From Amycolatopsis sp. CA-128772 (lineage in GTDB: Bacteria > Actinomycetota > Actinomycetes > Mycobacteriales > Pseudonocardiaceae), in the NCBI RefSeq assembly GCF_002904295.1, contig NZ_PPHG01000083.1, forward strand, positions 62,001 to 126,000: 64,000 nucleotides of DNA, written 5' to 3'. Positions 16,947-24,561 of this stretch are shown here, piece after piece. Within the stretch, counting starts at the first letter, position 1. Each line of letters starts with the position of its first letter. The notes under the pieces were generated by a model. That model ran no database searches and had not been told where the DNA came from. It was given only the letters and a program-made list of their open reading frames with translations. The translations under genes were made by a program, and so were the position numbers.

Positions 16947-19610
16947 TCAGCCGGTTTCCGTGCCTGGTGGCCGGGCGAATCCGTCACCGCCGGGCAGCGG
17001 CGGGGTGGGCCCGCCCGTGCCCGGGCCCGGCCGCGTCTTGGTCGGCTTGCTCGGGGACGTCTCGGTTTCGGTGTTCGTCTCCGAGCTCGGCGTGCTCGGC
17101 GGCGTGCTTGGCGTCTCGGTCGGCGTCGGCGTCTCGGACGGCTTCGACGCCGTCGTGGTCACGTCGTTGGGGTCCTTGCCGATCGGGGCGACCTTGTCGA
17201 ACTTCTCCGGCGCGGTCCCGGCCAGGTACTCCTTCATGAACTGTTCCCAGATGGGACCCGGGTAGGTGCTACCGAAGATCGGCTGGTTCTTGTTGTCGTG
17301 CAGGGGGCGGTTGCCGTTGCCGCCGACCCAGGCCGCCGCCGCGACCGACGGGGTGTAGCCGACCATCCACGTCTGCGCGTTGCGGTTCGCGTAGTTCGAC
17401 GGGTCGCCCTGCTGCAGGTCGTACTGCTGCGTACCGGTCTTGCCCGCGCACTGGTGGCCGCTCGGGCAGTTCAGGTGCGAGTGGGTGATGACCGGGCCGA
17501 GGGCCGTGGTCACGTTGCCCGCGATCTGCGCGGTCTTCTGCGCGTCGCTGTCGAACGCCGGCGTGGCCTGGTACTTGCTCTCGTCGAACTCGACTTCGTC
17601 CTGCGCGTTGGTCAGCTTGGCGACGAAGTGGGCGTCCCGGCGCATGCCGCCGGCGGCGAACGTGGCGTACCCCGCGGCCATGGCTTCCGGCGTGGCCCGG
17701 GTGGCGCCACCGCCGAGGGCGATGTTGATGTCCTGGCTCATCTCCGGTGACGTCGGCACGCCCGCCTCGTTGGCGGCCTGGGCCACTCGCCCCGGCTTCG
17801 TCACGTTGAGCACCATGTCGTAGAACACGGTGTTCGCGGAGATCTCCATCGCCGTCGCCACGGTGCACTGCGTGCCGCAGCTGGCGCTGTCACCCGCGTT
17901 GCGCAGGGGGGTCTTGCGGCCGGGGAACATCCGGTTGTTCGACCCGTCGAAGGTGTCGCCGAGGCCCTTGCCCATCTTGAGGTACGCGGTGAGGTCGAAC
18001 GCCTTGAAGGACGAGCCCGGGTTCTGCCGCACGTTGGACCAGTCCTCGGCGACCTGGTCGTTGCCCTTGTCGTCCTTCACCGTGTCCGGGCCACCGTAGT
18101 ACGCCAGGATGCCGCCGGTCTTCGGGCTCACCGCGACCAGCGCGCCCAGGAGGTCGGGGTCGCTCTGGCCCTTCATCTTGTTCGTGACCGCGTCCTCGGC
18201 CGCCTTCTGGGCCTTGGGGTCGATGGTGGTGTAGACCTTGGCGCCGGTCGAGTGCAGCCGGGCGCTGTCGTAGCCGTCGGCGGCCAGTTCCTCGTCGATC
18301 CGCTGCTGGATGTGGTACGGCATGGACTGGCCGGTGTCCTTGGCCGCCTTCGGGATCGGCGTCGGGAACTGCGCGGCCGAGCGCTCGTCGGCGCGCAGCC
18401 ACTTGTTGGCCACCATCTGGTCCATCACGTAGTTCCAGCGCCGCGTGGCGTAGTCCTGGTTCTCCGACTTGCTCGGCCCCTGGATCAGGCCGGCGAGCAG
18501 CGCGGCTTCCGACGCGCTGAGGTCCTTGGCGTCCTTGTTGAAGTAGGCCTTCGCGGCCGCCTGGATGCCGTTCGCCCCGCGTCCGAAGTAGACGATGTTC
18601 AGGTAGCCCGTGATGATCTCTTCCTTGGACTCCTGGTTGTTCATCTTGAACGACTTGGCCAGCTCGGTCCACTTCCGGCTGAGGCTGGGGGCGTCGTTTT
18701 CGGTGGCCTTCTTGATGTACTGCTGGGAGATGGTCGACCCACCGCCCTGGCCGCCGGTCGCCTGGTTGTAGACCGCGCGCAGGATGCCGGTGACGTCGAA
18801 GCCCGAGTTGGTCTCGAAGGTCGCGTCTTCGGCCGAGTACACGGCGTGCTTGACGATGTCGGGGATCTCGCCCGGCTTGAGCAGCTGGCGGTCACCGCCC
18901 TTGGGGAGCGACCGGCCCATCACGGTCTTGCCGTCGGCGTAGTAGTACGTGACCGGCTGGCTCTGCAGTGCCGCGACGCTCTCCGGGGTCGGCACGTCGA
19001 CCATGAAGTAGGTGATCACGAACGCGATCGCCGGGACGACGAAGAAGACGCCGACGCAGGCGTAGGCCACCCGCCGGATGATCTTCCAGCGGCGCTTCTT
19101 CCGCTGCGCCGGGCTGAGGACCGGGCGGCCCTTCTCGTCGAGCTCGCGCTGGGGCTCGACGTCGTCGGCGAACTCGTCGAACCGGTCGTCGTCGTAGGAG
19201 TCGTATGCGTCCTCGGTCCCGTTGTGCGCGTGGTGCGTGATGAGATCCGGCTCACGTTCGGTCTGCGGCTCCGGACGGCGACCGGCCGGCGGGGGCTGCC
19301 GGAAACCCTGCGGCGGCGAGCCGGGCGGGGTGCCGGGCCGGCGTCCGGGCGGGGGTGGCTGACGCCGGCCGGACGCGCCGTTCTGGCCGCGCGCCTGCGG
19401 GCGTCGTGGCTGGTCATCGGGCCACTGCGGGCCACCTTCGTCGCCGGCCGGCCAGGCCGGCCCGGACTGCCGCGCGCCACCGCGGGCCGGGTTGGCGCGC
19501 CGGCCGGATTCACCGGGCCACGCCGGTCCCGCGTCTTCGCCCGGCCACTGGGCACGGCGAGGTGCGTCTGGCTCCTGGTTCGGCCAGGAGCGGTTGTGGT
19601 CGTCGGTCAC
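16947..19610 (-). CDS. ponA: Class A penicillin-binding protein (PonA1-like)
   Basis: 887-residue bifunctional peptidoglycan synthase. The long cytoplasmic N-terminus (~1-175) has repeated Trp-Pro units (WPGE, AWPAG, QWPDD), then Pro/Arg, then acidic residues. A membrane helix (~181-203) leads to a GT51 domain (Glu261 in AEDATFE, GGGSTISQQYIK) and a transpeptidase with Ser533-x-x-Lys536, Ser591-x-Asn593 and KTG at 724-726. The tail after ~810 is Thr/Pro/Ser-rich. GTG 19610 follows GGGAGGACC. The DUF5318-PadR-ino1 neighbours match the M. tuberculosis ponA1 context (Rv0046c-Rv0050), so this is the likely ponA1 orthologue, while 6047-8374 is the extra copy. Essential-type wall elongation function is expected. 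Confidence 0.94.
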   Translation of the reverse strand: MTDDHNRSWPNQEPDAPRRAQWPGEDAGPAWPGESGRRANPARGGARQSGPAWPAGDEGGPQWPDDQPRRPQARGQNGASGRRQPPPPGRRPGTPPGSPPQGFRQPPPAGRRPEPQTEREPDLITHHAHNGTEDAYDSYDDDRFDEFADDVEPQRELDEKGRPVLSPAQRKKRRWKIIRRVAYACVGVFFVVPAIAFVITYFMVDVPTPESVAALQSQPVTYYYADGKTVMGRSLPKGGDRQLLKPGEIPDIVKHAVYSAEDATFETNSGFDVTGILRAVYNQATGGQGGGSTISQQYIKKATENDAPSLSRKWTELAKSFKMNNQESKEEIITGYLNIVYFGRGANGIQAAAKAYFNKDAKDLSASEAALLAGLIQGPSKSENQDYATRRWNYVMDQMVANKWLRADERSAAQFPTPIPKAAKDTGQSMPYHIQQRIDEELAADGYDSARLHSTGAKVYTTIDPKAQKAAEDAVTNKMKGQSDPDLLGALVAVSPKTGGILAYYGGPDTVKDDKGNDQVAEDWSNVRQNPGSSFKAFDLTAYLKMGKGLGDTFDGSNNRMFPGRKTPLRNAGDSASCGTQCTVATAMEISANTVFYDMVLNVTKPGRVAQAANEAGVPTSPEMSQDINIALGGGATRATPEAMAAGYATFAAGGMRRDAHFVAKLTNAQDEVEFDESKYQATPAFDSDAQKTAQIAGNVTTALGPVITHSHLNCPSGHQCAGKTGTQQYDLQQGDPSNYANRNAQTWMVGYTPSVAAAAWVGGNGNRPLHDNKNQPIFGSTYPGPIWEQFMKEYLAGTAPEKFDKVAPIGKDPNDVTTTASKPSETPTPTETPSTPPSTPSSETNTETETSPSKPTKTRPGPGTGGPTPPLPGGDGFARPPGTETG

Positions 19611-19677
19611 GGACGGTCCTCCCGGATCAGTACCCGCAGGGGCACTGACCTGCGCGTTGCGATGGTCGTACGGTGGC

Positions 19678-20073
19678 TCACCGGCCTGTGGTCCTTCGCG
19701 GACCTGCCGGTTCCCCTGTGCCCAGGACGTATGACCGGACCAAGTGGTTCCAGTGGCACGCCCGGCACACTTCGACGTCGTACACGGTGAACTCCGCGAA
19801 CGAGCCCGCCATCCTGGTCAGCTCCTCCGGGGTCCGCGCCGAGCCCGCGACGTGCTTGAGCTCGTCACCGTAGACCCAGGACACCAGGGTCAGCGGCTCC
19901 TGGCGGCAGATCGGGCAGGGTTGGTCACCGGCCCGGCCGTGGAACTTCGCCGCCCGCAGCAGGTACGGGCTCGCGTCGCAGGCTTCGAAGCTGCCGACGC
20001 GCCCGGAGCGGACTTCGGCCAGCAGCGCACGGCGCTGCAGCGCGTAGTCCACGACCTGCCGCTGGTTAATCAC
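19678..20073 (-). CDS. DUF5318 family protein (Rv0049-like)
   Basis: 131 residues. Starts with the family opening INQRQVVDYALQRRALLAEVRSGRVG. It carries two CxxC knuckles (CPIC and CRAC, ~50 residues apart) that probably bind zinc, plus the conserved ASPYLLRAAKFHG. Function of the family is unknown. GTG 20073 is taken as start because homologues, as I recall them, begin there; the open frame continues upstream to 20217 with no similarity. It lies 67 bp upstream of ponA on the same strand, as Rv0049 precedes ponA1 in M. tuberculosis, so the two are probably co-transcribed. Confidence 0.87.
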   Translation of the reverse strand: MINQRQVVDYALQRRALLAEVRSGRVGSFEACDASPYLLRAAKFHGRAGDQPCPICRQEPLTLVSWVYGDELKHVAGSARTPEELTRMAGSFAEFTVYDVEVCRACHWNHLVRSYVLGTGEPAGPRRTTGR

Positions 20074-20224
20074 GAGGACAGAGTACGGGCTCTTCCTGTG
20101 GCGTCCACGCCCCCTAGCGGCGGCAAGCCCCGGACCGGGGCGGACACGCCGGACGTTCGATAACTCTCCGGTGAATTTCGCCCTCGATGGGTGGTGGGTC
20201 AGGGTTAGCTTCGCCACTTCGATG

Positions 20225-20241
20225 TATCGGCGCGATATAGT
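20225..20241 (+). promoter_or_regulatory. PadR operator candidate overlapping a -10 box
   Basis: Inverted repeat TATCG-GCG-CGATA at 20225-20237, overlapping TATAGT (20236-20241), a good -10 hexamer about 80 bp before the PadR start. A TATCG/CGATA palindrome on a -10 box is what one would expect for PadR autorepression. Inference from position and symmetry. Confidence 0.55.
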
Positions 20242-20318
20242 GGCTGAGTAGGTTGGATCGAGGCGCTCGTTCGGAGCAACGCGGGTCGTCTCGGTTTGTT
20301 CCCGGAAGGGGGTGCGCT

Positions 20319-20864
20319 GTGCTGGAGTTCGCGATCCTCGGTCTTCTGCACGAAGCGCCCATGCACGGGTACGTGCTGCGCAAGCGGCTGCACGAGACGC
20401 TCGGCACGCTCCGGACGTTCTCGTACGGCTCGCTGTACCCGACTCTGCGGAAGCTGCTCCGGGCCGGGTACCTGGTCGAAGAGCTGGACGAGGCCGACGA
20501 CCGGGCGTGGTCGCGGCGCGGACGGCGGGTCTACAAGCTCACCGCGGAGGGCAAGGAGCGTTTCGGCGAGCTGCTCGGCGACGCCGGGCCGCAGACCTGG
20601 GACGACGAGGGTTTCGGCGTCCACCTGGCGTTCTTCTCGCGGACCCCGGCCGACGTGCGGATGCGGATCCTCGAGGGCCGCCGCCGCCGGGTCGAGGAAC
20701 GCCGTGAGGGCATGCGGGCGGCGCTGGCCAGGGCCGAGGAGAAGATCGATCGCTACACCCGCGAGCTGCACCGGCTGGGGCTGGAGACGAGTGAGCGGGA
20801 GGTGCGCTGGCTCAACGAGCTGATCGCGCACGAACAAGCCGAACGGCAGGGTCCGGAGACCTGA
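20319..20864 (+). CDS. PadR-family transcriptional regulator (Rv0047c-like)
   Basis: 181 residues. The N-terminal winged helix starts at once (VLEFAILGLLHEAPMHGYVLRKRL...SYGSLYPTLRKLLRAGYLVEE), with the basic wing RRGRRVYKLTAEGK. The C-terminal half is a long helical, Arg/Glu-rich dimerisation region (ILEGRRRRVEERREGMRAALARAEEKIDRYTRELHRLGLE) typical of the longer PadR subgroup. GTG 20319 follows GGAAGGGG. It lies 72 bp upstream of ino1 on the same strand; in M. tuberculosis the same pair is Rv0047c-Rv0046c. It probably regulates itself and perhaps ino1; the effector is unknown. Confidence 0.92.
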   Translation: MLEFAILGLLHEAPMHGYVLRKRLHETLGTLRTFSYGSLYPTLRKLLRAGYLVEELDEADDRAWSRRGRRVYKLTAEGKERFGELLGDAGPQTWDDEGFGVHLAFFSRTPADVRMRILEGRRRRVEERREGMRAALARAEEKIDRYTRELHRLGLETSEREVRWLNELIAHEQAERQGPET

Positions 20865-20936
20865 GCCGCCCGGCCCGGGCCGCAGCGTCGCGGCACCAGA
20901 CCTACTGAACAGACACGGATTGAAGGAGAAACCCCC

Positions 20937-22025
20937 ATGGGCGAGAACCGCCGCGTACGGGTGGCCATCGTGGGCGTCGGCAACTGCGCGGCGTCGCTGG
21001 TCCAGGGTGTCCAGTACTACCGCGACGCGGACCCGGCCACCCGCGTCCCCGGTCTGATGCACGTCGACTTCGGCGGCTACCACGTCCGCGACATCGAGTT
21101 CGTCGCCGCGTTCGACGTGGACGCCAAGAAGGTCAGCCGCGACCTGTCCGAGGCGATCTTCGCCTCGGAGAACAACACCATCAAGATCGCCGACGTGCCG
21201 CCGCTGGGCGTCACCGTCCAGCGCGGTCACACCCACGACGGCCTCGGCCGCTTCTACCGCGAGACGATCGAGGAGTCCGACGACACCCCGGTCGACGTCG
21301 TCGCCGCGCTGCGCGAGGCGCAGGCCGACGTGCTCGTGTCGTACCTGCCGGTGGGCTCCGAGGTGGCGGACAAGTTCTACGCCCAGGCCGCGATCGACGC
21401 CGGCGTGGCGTTCGTCAACGCGCTGCCGGTGTTCATCGCCTCCGACCCGGAGTGGGCCAAGAAGTTCACCGAGGCGGGCGTCCCGATCGTCGGTGACGAC
21501 ATCAAGTCCCAGGTCGGCGCGACCATCACGCACCGCGTGCTGGCGAAGCTGTTCGAGGACCGCGGCGTCCAGCTCGACCGGACGATGCAGCTCAACGTGG
21601 GCGGGAACATGGACTTCCTGAACATGAAGGAGCTCGAGCGGCTCGAGTCGAAGAAGATCTCGAAGACCCAGTCGGTGACGTCGCAGGTCGACCGCGACCT
21701 CGGCAAGGGCAACGTCCACATCGGACCGTCGGACTACGTCCAGTGGCTCGACGACCGCAAGTGGGCCTACGTCCGGCTCGAGGGCCGCGCGTTCGGCGAC
21801 GTGCCGCTGAACCTGGAGTACAAGCTCGAGGTCTGGGACTCCCCGAACTCGGCGGGCATCATCATCGACGCGGTCCGCGCGGCGAAGATCGCCCTGGACC
21901 GCGGCATCGGCGGCCCGATCCTGTCGGCGTCGTCCTACTTCATGAAGTCGCCGCCGGAGCAGTACGACGACGCCACCGCGCGCGACGCCGTCGAGAAGTT
22001 CATCCGCGGCGAGGTCGAGCGGTAA
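20937..22025 (+). CDS. ino1: Inositol-3-phosphate synthase
   Basis: 362 residues. Converts glucose 6-phosphate to 1L-myo-inositol 1-phosphate with bound NAD, the first committed step to phosphatidylinositol, mannosides and mycothiol in actinobacteria. The Rossmann motif is [15 protein letters not shown]. The family blocks [27 protein letters not shown] and KSPPEQYDD are all present, and length equals the short actinobacterial form (~360). ATG 20937 follows GAAGGAG. It lies downstream of PadR and ends before a hairpin at 22040. Mycothiol and PIM demand fits the mannosyltransferase nearby. Confidence 0.96.
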   Translation: MGENRRVRVAIVGVGNCAASLVQGVQYYRDADPATRVPGLMHVDFGGYHVRDIEFVAAFDVDAKKVSRDLSEAIFASENNTIKIADVPPLGVTVQRGHTHDGLGRFYRETIEESDDTPVDVVAALREAQADVLVSYLPVGSEVADKFYAQAAIDAGVAFVNALPVFIASDPEWAKKFTEAGVPIVGDDIKSQVGATITHRVLAKLFEDRGVQLDRTMQLNVGGNMDFLNMKELERLESKKISKTQSVTSQVDRDLGKGNVHIGPSDYVQWLDDRKWAYVRLEGRAFGDVPLNLEYKLEVWDSPNSAGIIIDAVRAAKIALDRGIGGPILSASSYFMKSPPEQYDDATARDAVEKFIRGEVER

Positions 22026-22039
22026 AGGCTGGTCCGGAG

Positions 22040-22072
22040 GAAGGCCGTCACCCCTGGTGGCGGCCTTCTTCG
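22040..22072 (+). terminator. Terminator after ino1
   Basis: Stem GAAGGCCG (22040-22047) with CGGCCTTC (22061-22068), extended inside by CACC/GGTG pairing, followed by TTCG. Fifteen bases after the ino1 stop. Confidence 0.75.
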
Positions 22073-22116
22073 CGTGCTGGACTAAACCGGTGGGGCGGGG
22101 CGGGCGTTGGCGTCGC

Positions 22117-22647
22117 GTGAGCGCGAGCGTGGGCGAAAGCGCACCGGGAGACCTGGGCGCGCCGACGTTCCACGACCTCTTCCGCGAGTCCTTCGGCCAG
22201 CTGACGCGGCTGGCCCACCTGCTCGGCGCGGACGACGCGGAGAACGTGGTGCAGGAGGCGTTCGTCAAGCTCCACCAGCGCTGGGACACCCTGGCGGACC
22301 ACACGAGGGTGTCGGGCTACCTCCGCACGACCGTGGTGAACATGTCCCGCTCCCGGACGCGGCACCTGAGGGTGGTCCGCCGGGCCCCGCAGGAGCGGCC
22401 GCCGGACGAGCTGTCGGCCGAAGTCACGGCCCTGGCCAACTGGGAGCACCGGCGCCTGCGCGAGGTGCTGGCCAGGTTGCCGCGGCGCCAGCGCGAGGTG
22501 CTGGTGCTGCGCTACTGGCTGGACCTCAGCACGGCGGCCATCGCGGAGACGCTCGGGATCTCGCCGGGCACGGTGAAGGCGACCACCCACCACGCGATCG
22601 CGAACCTGCGCAAGCACCTGGGGGACGAGCCGGGAGGTGAGGGATGA
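22117..22647 (+). CDS. ECF-type RNA polymerase sigma factor (SigE-like)
   Basis: 176 residues. Region 2 is at ~20-85 (FHDLFRESFGQLTRLAHLLGADDAENVVQEAFVKLHQRW...VSGYLRTTVVNMSRSRTRH) and region 4 at ~110-165 (LARLPRRQREVLVLRYWLDLSTAAIAETLGISPGTVKATTHHAIANLR). This is the SigE-like ECF subgroup common in actinomycetes. GTG 22117 is chosen; an ATG at 22057 is in frame but lies in the ino1 terminator. The stop overlaps by 4 bp the ATG of the next gene, a membrane protein likely to be its anti-sigma factor. Confidence 0.9.
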   Translation: MSASVGESAPGDLGAPTFHDLFRESFGQLTRLAHLLGADDAENVVQEAFVKLHQRWDTLADHTRVSGYLRTTVVNMSRSRTRHLRVVRRAPQERPPDELSAEVTALANWEHRRLREVLARLPRRQREVLVLRYWLDLSTAAIAETLGISPGTVKATTHHAIANLRKHLGDEPGGEG

Positions 22648-23348
22648 CCGACCTCGAACGCAAGCTGGCCGAGACGCTGAGGGAGCAGGCCGGGGAGGTC
22701 ACGCCCGACCTCGAGGCGGCCTGGGCGGAGCAGCAGCGGAGGCAGCAGCGGCGGCCGCGTCGCCGCCGGGCCGCGGTGTGGGGCGCCCCGCTGGCCGCGG
22801 TGCTGGTGGTGCTGACGAGCGTGCTGCTGGCCACCCAGCTGAAGGTGGGCCAGGCGGCGCCGGTGGCACCCGGCCAGGAGCTGGTGCTCGCCAAGCCGGA
22901 GCACTTGCCGATGGCGGACTTGCTCCTGATGAGCTCGCCGGTGCCCCTCACCGAGTTCGCCGGCCAAACCGACCGCTGGCGTGGGTGGGCCTTCTCGACA
23001 AAGCGGAGGCAGGAACCCGGCAGGCCGCTGTTCTGCGTGGCCGCCTTGCCCGTGGACCAGCCGTTCGACGGCGCCGCCGCCCAGTTCGGGATGTCTCCGC
23101 AGTGCGTTCCGTTCGCGCCGGCGGACGGCAAGGCGGTCTTGGCCGGGTACGCCGGCGAACCCGGCGGGCCGCTGCCGCCGGGCAAAGCGGTCTACTTGCT
23201 CAGCGCTCTGGCGAACCAGTTGCGGCTCTACGACGCACACGGGGACCTGAGCCAGGGCCGGTGGGTGGGCCGGCTGGCGGATTCCTACCAGGTGTTCCTG
23301 GCCGACGTGACGCCCGGCTCGCCCCCGGTGCGCTTCGACGTCAGCTGA
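22644..23348 (+). CDS. Single-pass membrane protein, putative anti-sigma factor
   Basis: 234 residues. A ~43-residue cytoplasmic segment rich in Gln/Arg (MTDLERKLAETLREQAG...RRQQRRPRRRR) precedes one membrane helix (~44-65, AAVWGAPLAAVLVVLTSVLLAT). A ~165-residue outer domain with two Cys (FCVAALP, QCVPFAP, probably a disulfide) follows. The 4-bp ATGA overlap with the ECF sigma gene and this topology make it the probable partner that holds the sigma factor at the membrane. No zinc-binding anti-sigma motif (HxxxCxxC) is present, so the assignment rests on context. Confidence 0.75.
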   Translation: MTDLERKLAETLREQAGEVTPDLEAAWAEQQRRQQRRPRRRRAAVWGAPLAAVLVVLTSVLLATQLKVGQAAPVAPGQELVLAKPEHLPMADLLLMSSPVPLTEFAGQTDRWRGWAFSTKRRQEPGRPLFCVAALPVDQPFDGAAAQFGMSPQCVPFAPADGKAVLAGYAGEPGGPLPPGKAVYLLSALANQLRLYDAHGDLSQGRWVGRLADSYQVFLADVTPGSPPVRFDVS

Positions 23349-23979
23349 GCCCCAGCGCCCCCGGCAGGTCGGTGATCTTCTCCACCACCGCCGTGGCCTG
23401 CTTCAGCACCTCGGGGTCCGGCGGGAAGTGCAGGTTCGGCACCGCGTAAACCGCCATCCCCGCCGCCAACGCCGAGCGCAGCCCGTTCGTCGTGTCCTCC
23501 ACCGCCGCGCACTCCGCCGGCGTCACCCCCAGCAGCTCCGCCGCCCGCAAGTACACATCCGGCGCCGGCTTCCCCGCCCCGACCTGCTCCGACGACACCG
23601 CCGCCCCCACCGGCAGGCCCGTCACGTCCAGGAAGCCCTTGATCAGGATCACCGGTGACGAGCTCGCGATCGCCACCGGCCACCGCGCCGACACCTGGCG
23701 GACCACCTCCACCGCGCCCGGGATCAACGGTGGCTCCGCCGCGTACCGGGCCGCCATGCGCTTGACCACCAGCGTCGCGATCTCCGGCGGCGACAGCTGC
23801 GCCCCCAGCTCCTCCGCCAGGTAGCGCGCCCATTCCGGGGTGCTCATCCCCTGCTGCGCCCGCGTCGCCTCCGGGCGCCACGTGCCGCCGTGCTCGGCCA
23901 CCACCGCCCGGCGCACTTCGTCCCAGATCCGCTCGGAGTCCACCAGCACGCCGTCGAGGTCGAAGATCACCGCTTCCAT
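23341..23979 (-). CDS. HAD-superfamily phosphatase (beta-phosphoglucomutase-like subfamily)
   Basis: 212 residues with the four HAD motifs: DLDGVLVDS (nucleophile and acid/base Asp residues), SSS, GKPAPDVYL (Lys) and VEDTTNGLRSA. The helical cap at ~20-85 is the type used on small sugar phosphates or phosphoglycolate; the substrate cannot be deduced. Start ATG 23979 encodes MEAVIFDLDG directly. It converges with the anti-sigma gene, the two stops overlapping by 8 bp, and is divergent from the MarR gene (66 bp between starts). Confidence 0.87.
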   Translation of the reverse strand: MEAVIFDLDGVLVDSERIWDEVRRAVVAEHGGTWRPEATRAQQGMSTPEWARYLAEELGAQLSPPEIATLVVKRMAARYAAEPPLIPGAVEVVRQVSARWPVAIASSSPVILIKGFLDVTGLPVGAAVSSEQVGAGKPAPDVYLRAAELLGVTPAECAAVEDTTNGLRSALAAGMAVYAVPNLHFPPDPEVLKQATAVVEKITDLPGALGLS

Positions 23980-24007
23980 GCCCCGAGCCTATCCTGTGAG
24001 AGGAGTT

Positions 24008-24047
24008 ACTTAGCTACCCTTACTAATTTTTGTTAGCCTAGCTAAGT
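24008..24047 (+). promoter_or_regulatory. MarR operator/promoter region
   Basis: Perfect 9-bp inverted repeat ACTTAGCTA (24008-24016) and TAGCTAAGT (24039-24047), with a nested CTAA...TTAG pair inside. The segment is strikingly AT-rich for this genome and the right arm covers the GTG start codon of the MarR gene. Likely the autorepression site, also in range to affect the divergent HAD gene. Confidence 0.72.
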
Positions 24048-24561
24048 GACTTCCGCGATCACCGATCTCGCCCACCGGCTGCGGCCGCTGGTCTTCCGGC
24101 TCTACCACCAGGTGCGCCGGCAGACACCACAGCTGTCGCTGACCCTCACCCAGGGTTCCGTGCTGAGCGAACTCGTCAACGGCGGCCCGCGGCGGATGAG
24201 CGCGCTGGCCGAGTTCGAGCAGGTCAAGCTGCCGTCGATGACCGATGTCGTCGGCCGGCTCGAACGGCTCGGGCTCGCCGCCCGCCGCCCGGATCCCGCC
24301 GACGGCCGTGCGGTGCTCGTGGACGTCACTGACGAAGGCCGTCGCTTCTACGCCGAGACGGTGGCCGCCCGGGAGGAGTTCCTCCGCGAGCGGCTCATCG
24401 CCATGGACGACGCCGACCGCGCTGCGATCGAAGCCGCCCTCCCGGCCCTCGCCAAATTGCTTTTGGGGGGTCCAGGGGGGCTCGCCCCCCCGGCCGGGGT
24501 CTGGGGCTCGGCCCCAGAAGACAGAGCTCAACACCACCAAGGAGGAACTGATCAGCGATGA
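24046..24561 (+). CDS. MarR-family transcriptional regulator with GC-rich extended C-terminus
   Basis: 171 residues. Winged helix-turn-helix at ~28-100 (LTLTQGSVLSELVNGGPRRMSALAEFEQVKLPSMTDVVGRLERLGLAARRPDPADGRAVLVDVTDEG) with flanking dimerisation helices, as in MarR. Family members normally end near residue 140-145 (here EAALPALAKLL). This one runs on for ~33 residues through a GC-rich hairpin element (24465-24518) to a stop that overlaps the next ATG by 4 bp. GTG 24046 starts with no leader space, suggesting a leaderless message. It forms an operon with the MFS exporter, which it likely represses until a toxic ligand binds. Confidence 0.88.
   Translation: MTSAITDLAHRLRPLVFRLYHQVRRQTPQLSLTLTQGSVLSELVNGGPRRMSALAEFEQVKLPSMTDVVGRLERLGLAARRPDPADGRAVLVDVTDEGRRFYAETVAAREEFLRERLIAMDDADRAAIEAALPALAKLLLGGPGGLAPPAGVWGSAPEDRAQHHQGGTDQR
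24465..24518. repeat. GC-rich double-hairpin (REP-like) element in the MarR 3' end
   Basis: Two adjacent hairpins: GGGGGG-CTCG-CCCCCCC (24475-24491) and TCTGGGGC-TCG-GCCCCAGA (24500-24518). G/C runs of this kind are unlike the surrounding coding sequence. They look like the short palindromic intergenic elements found in actinomycete genomes, here read through in frame as the MarR tail. No second copy in this window. Confidence 0.6.

Noticed and set aside
22057-22116. ATG 22057 as start of the ECF sigma gene
   Set aside because: It lies within the ino1 terminator hairpin, and the added residues do not belong to sigma region 2.
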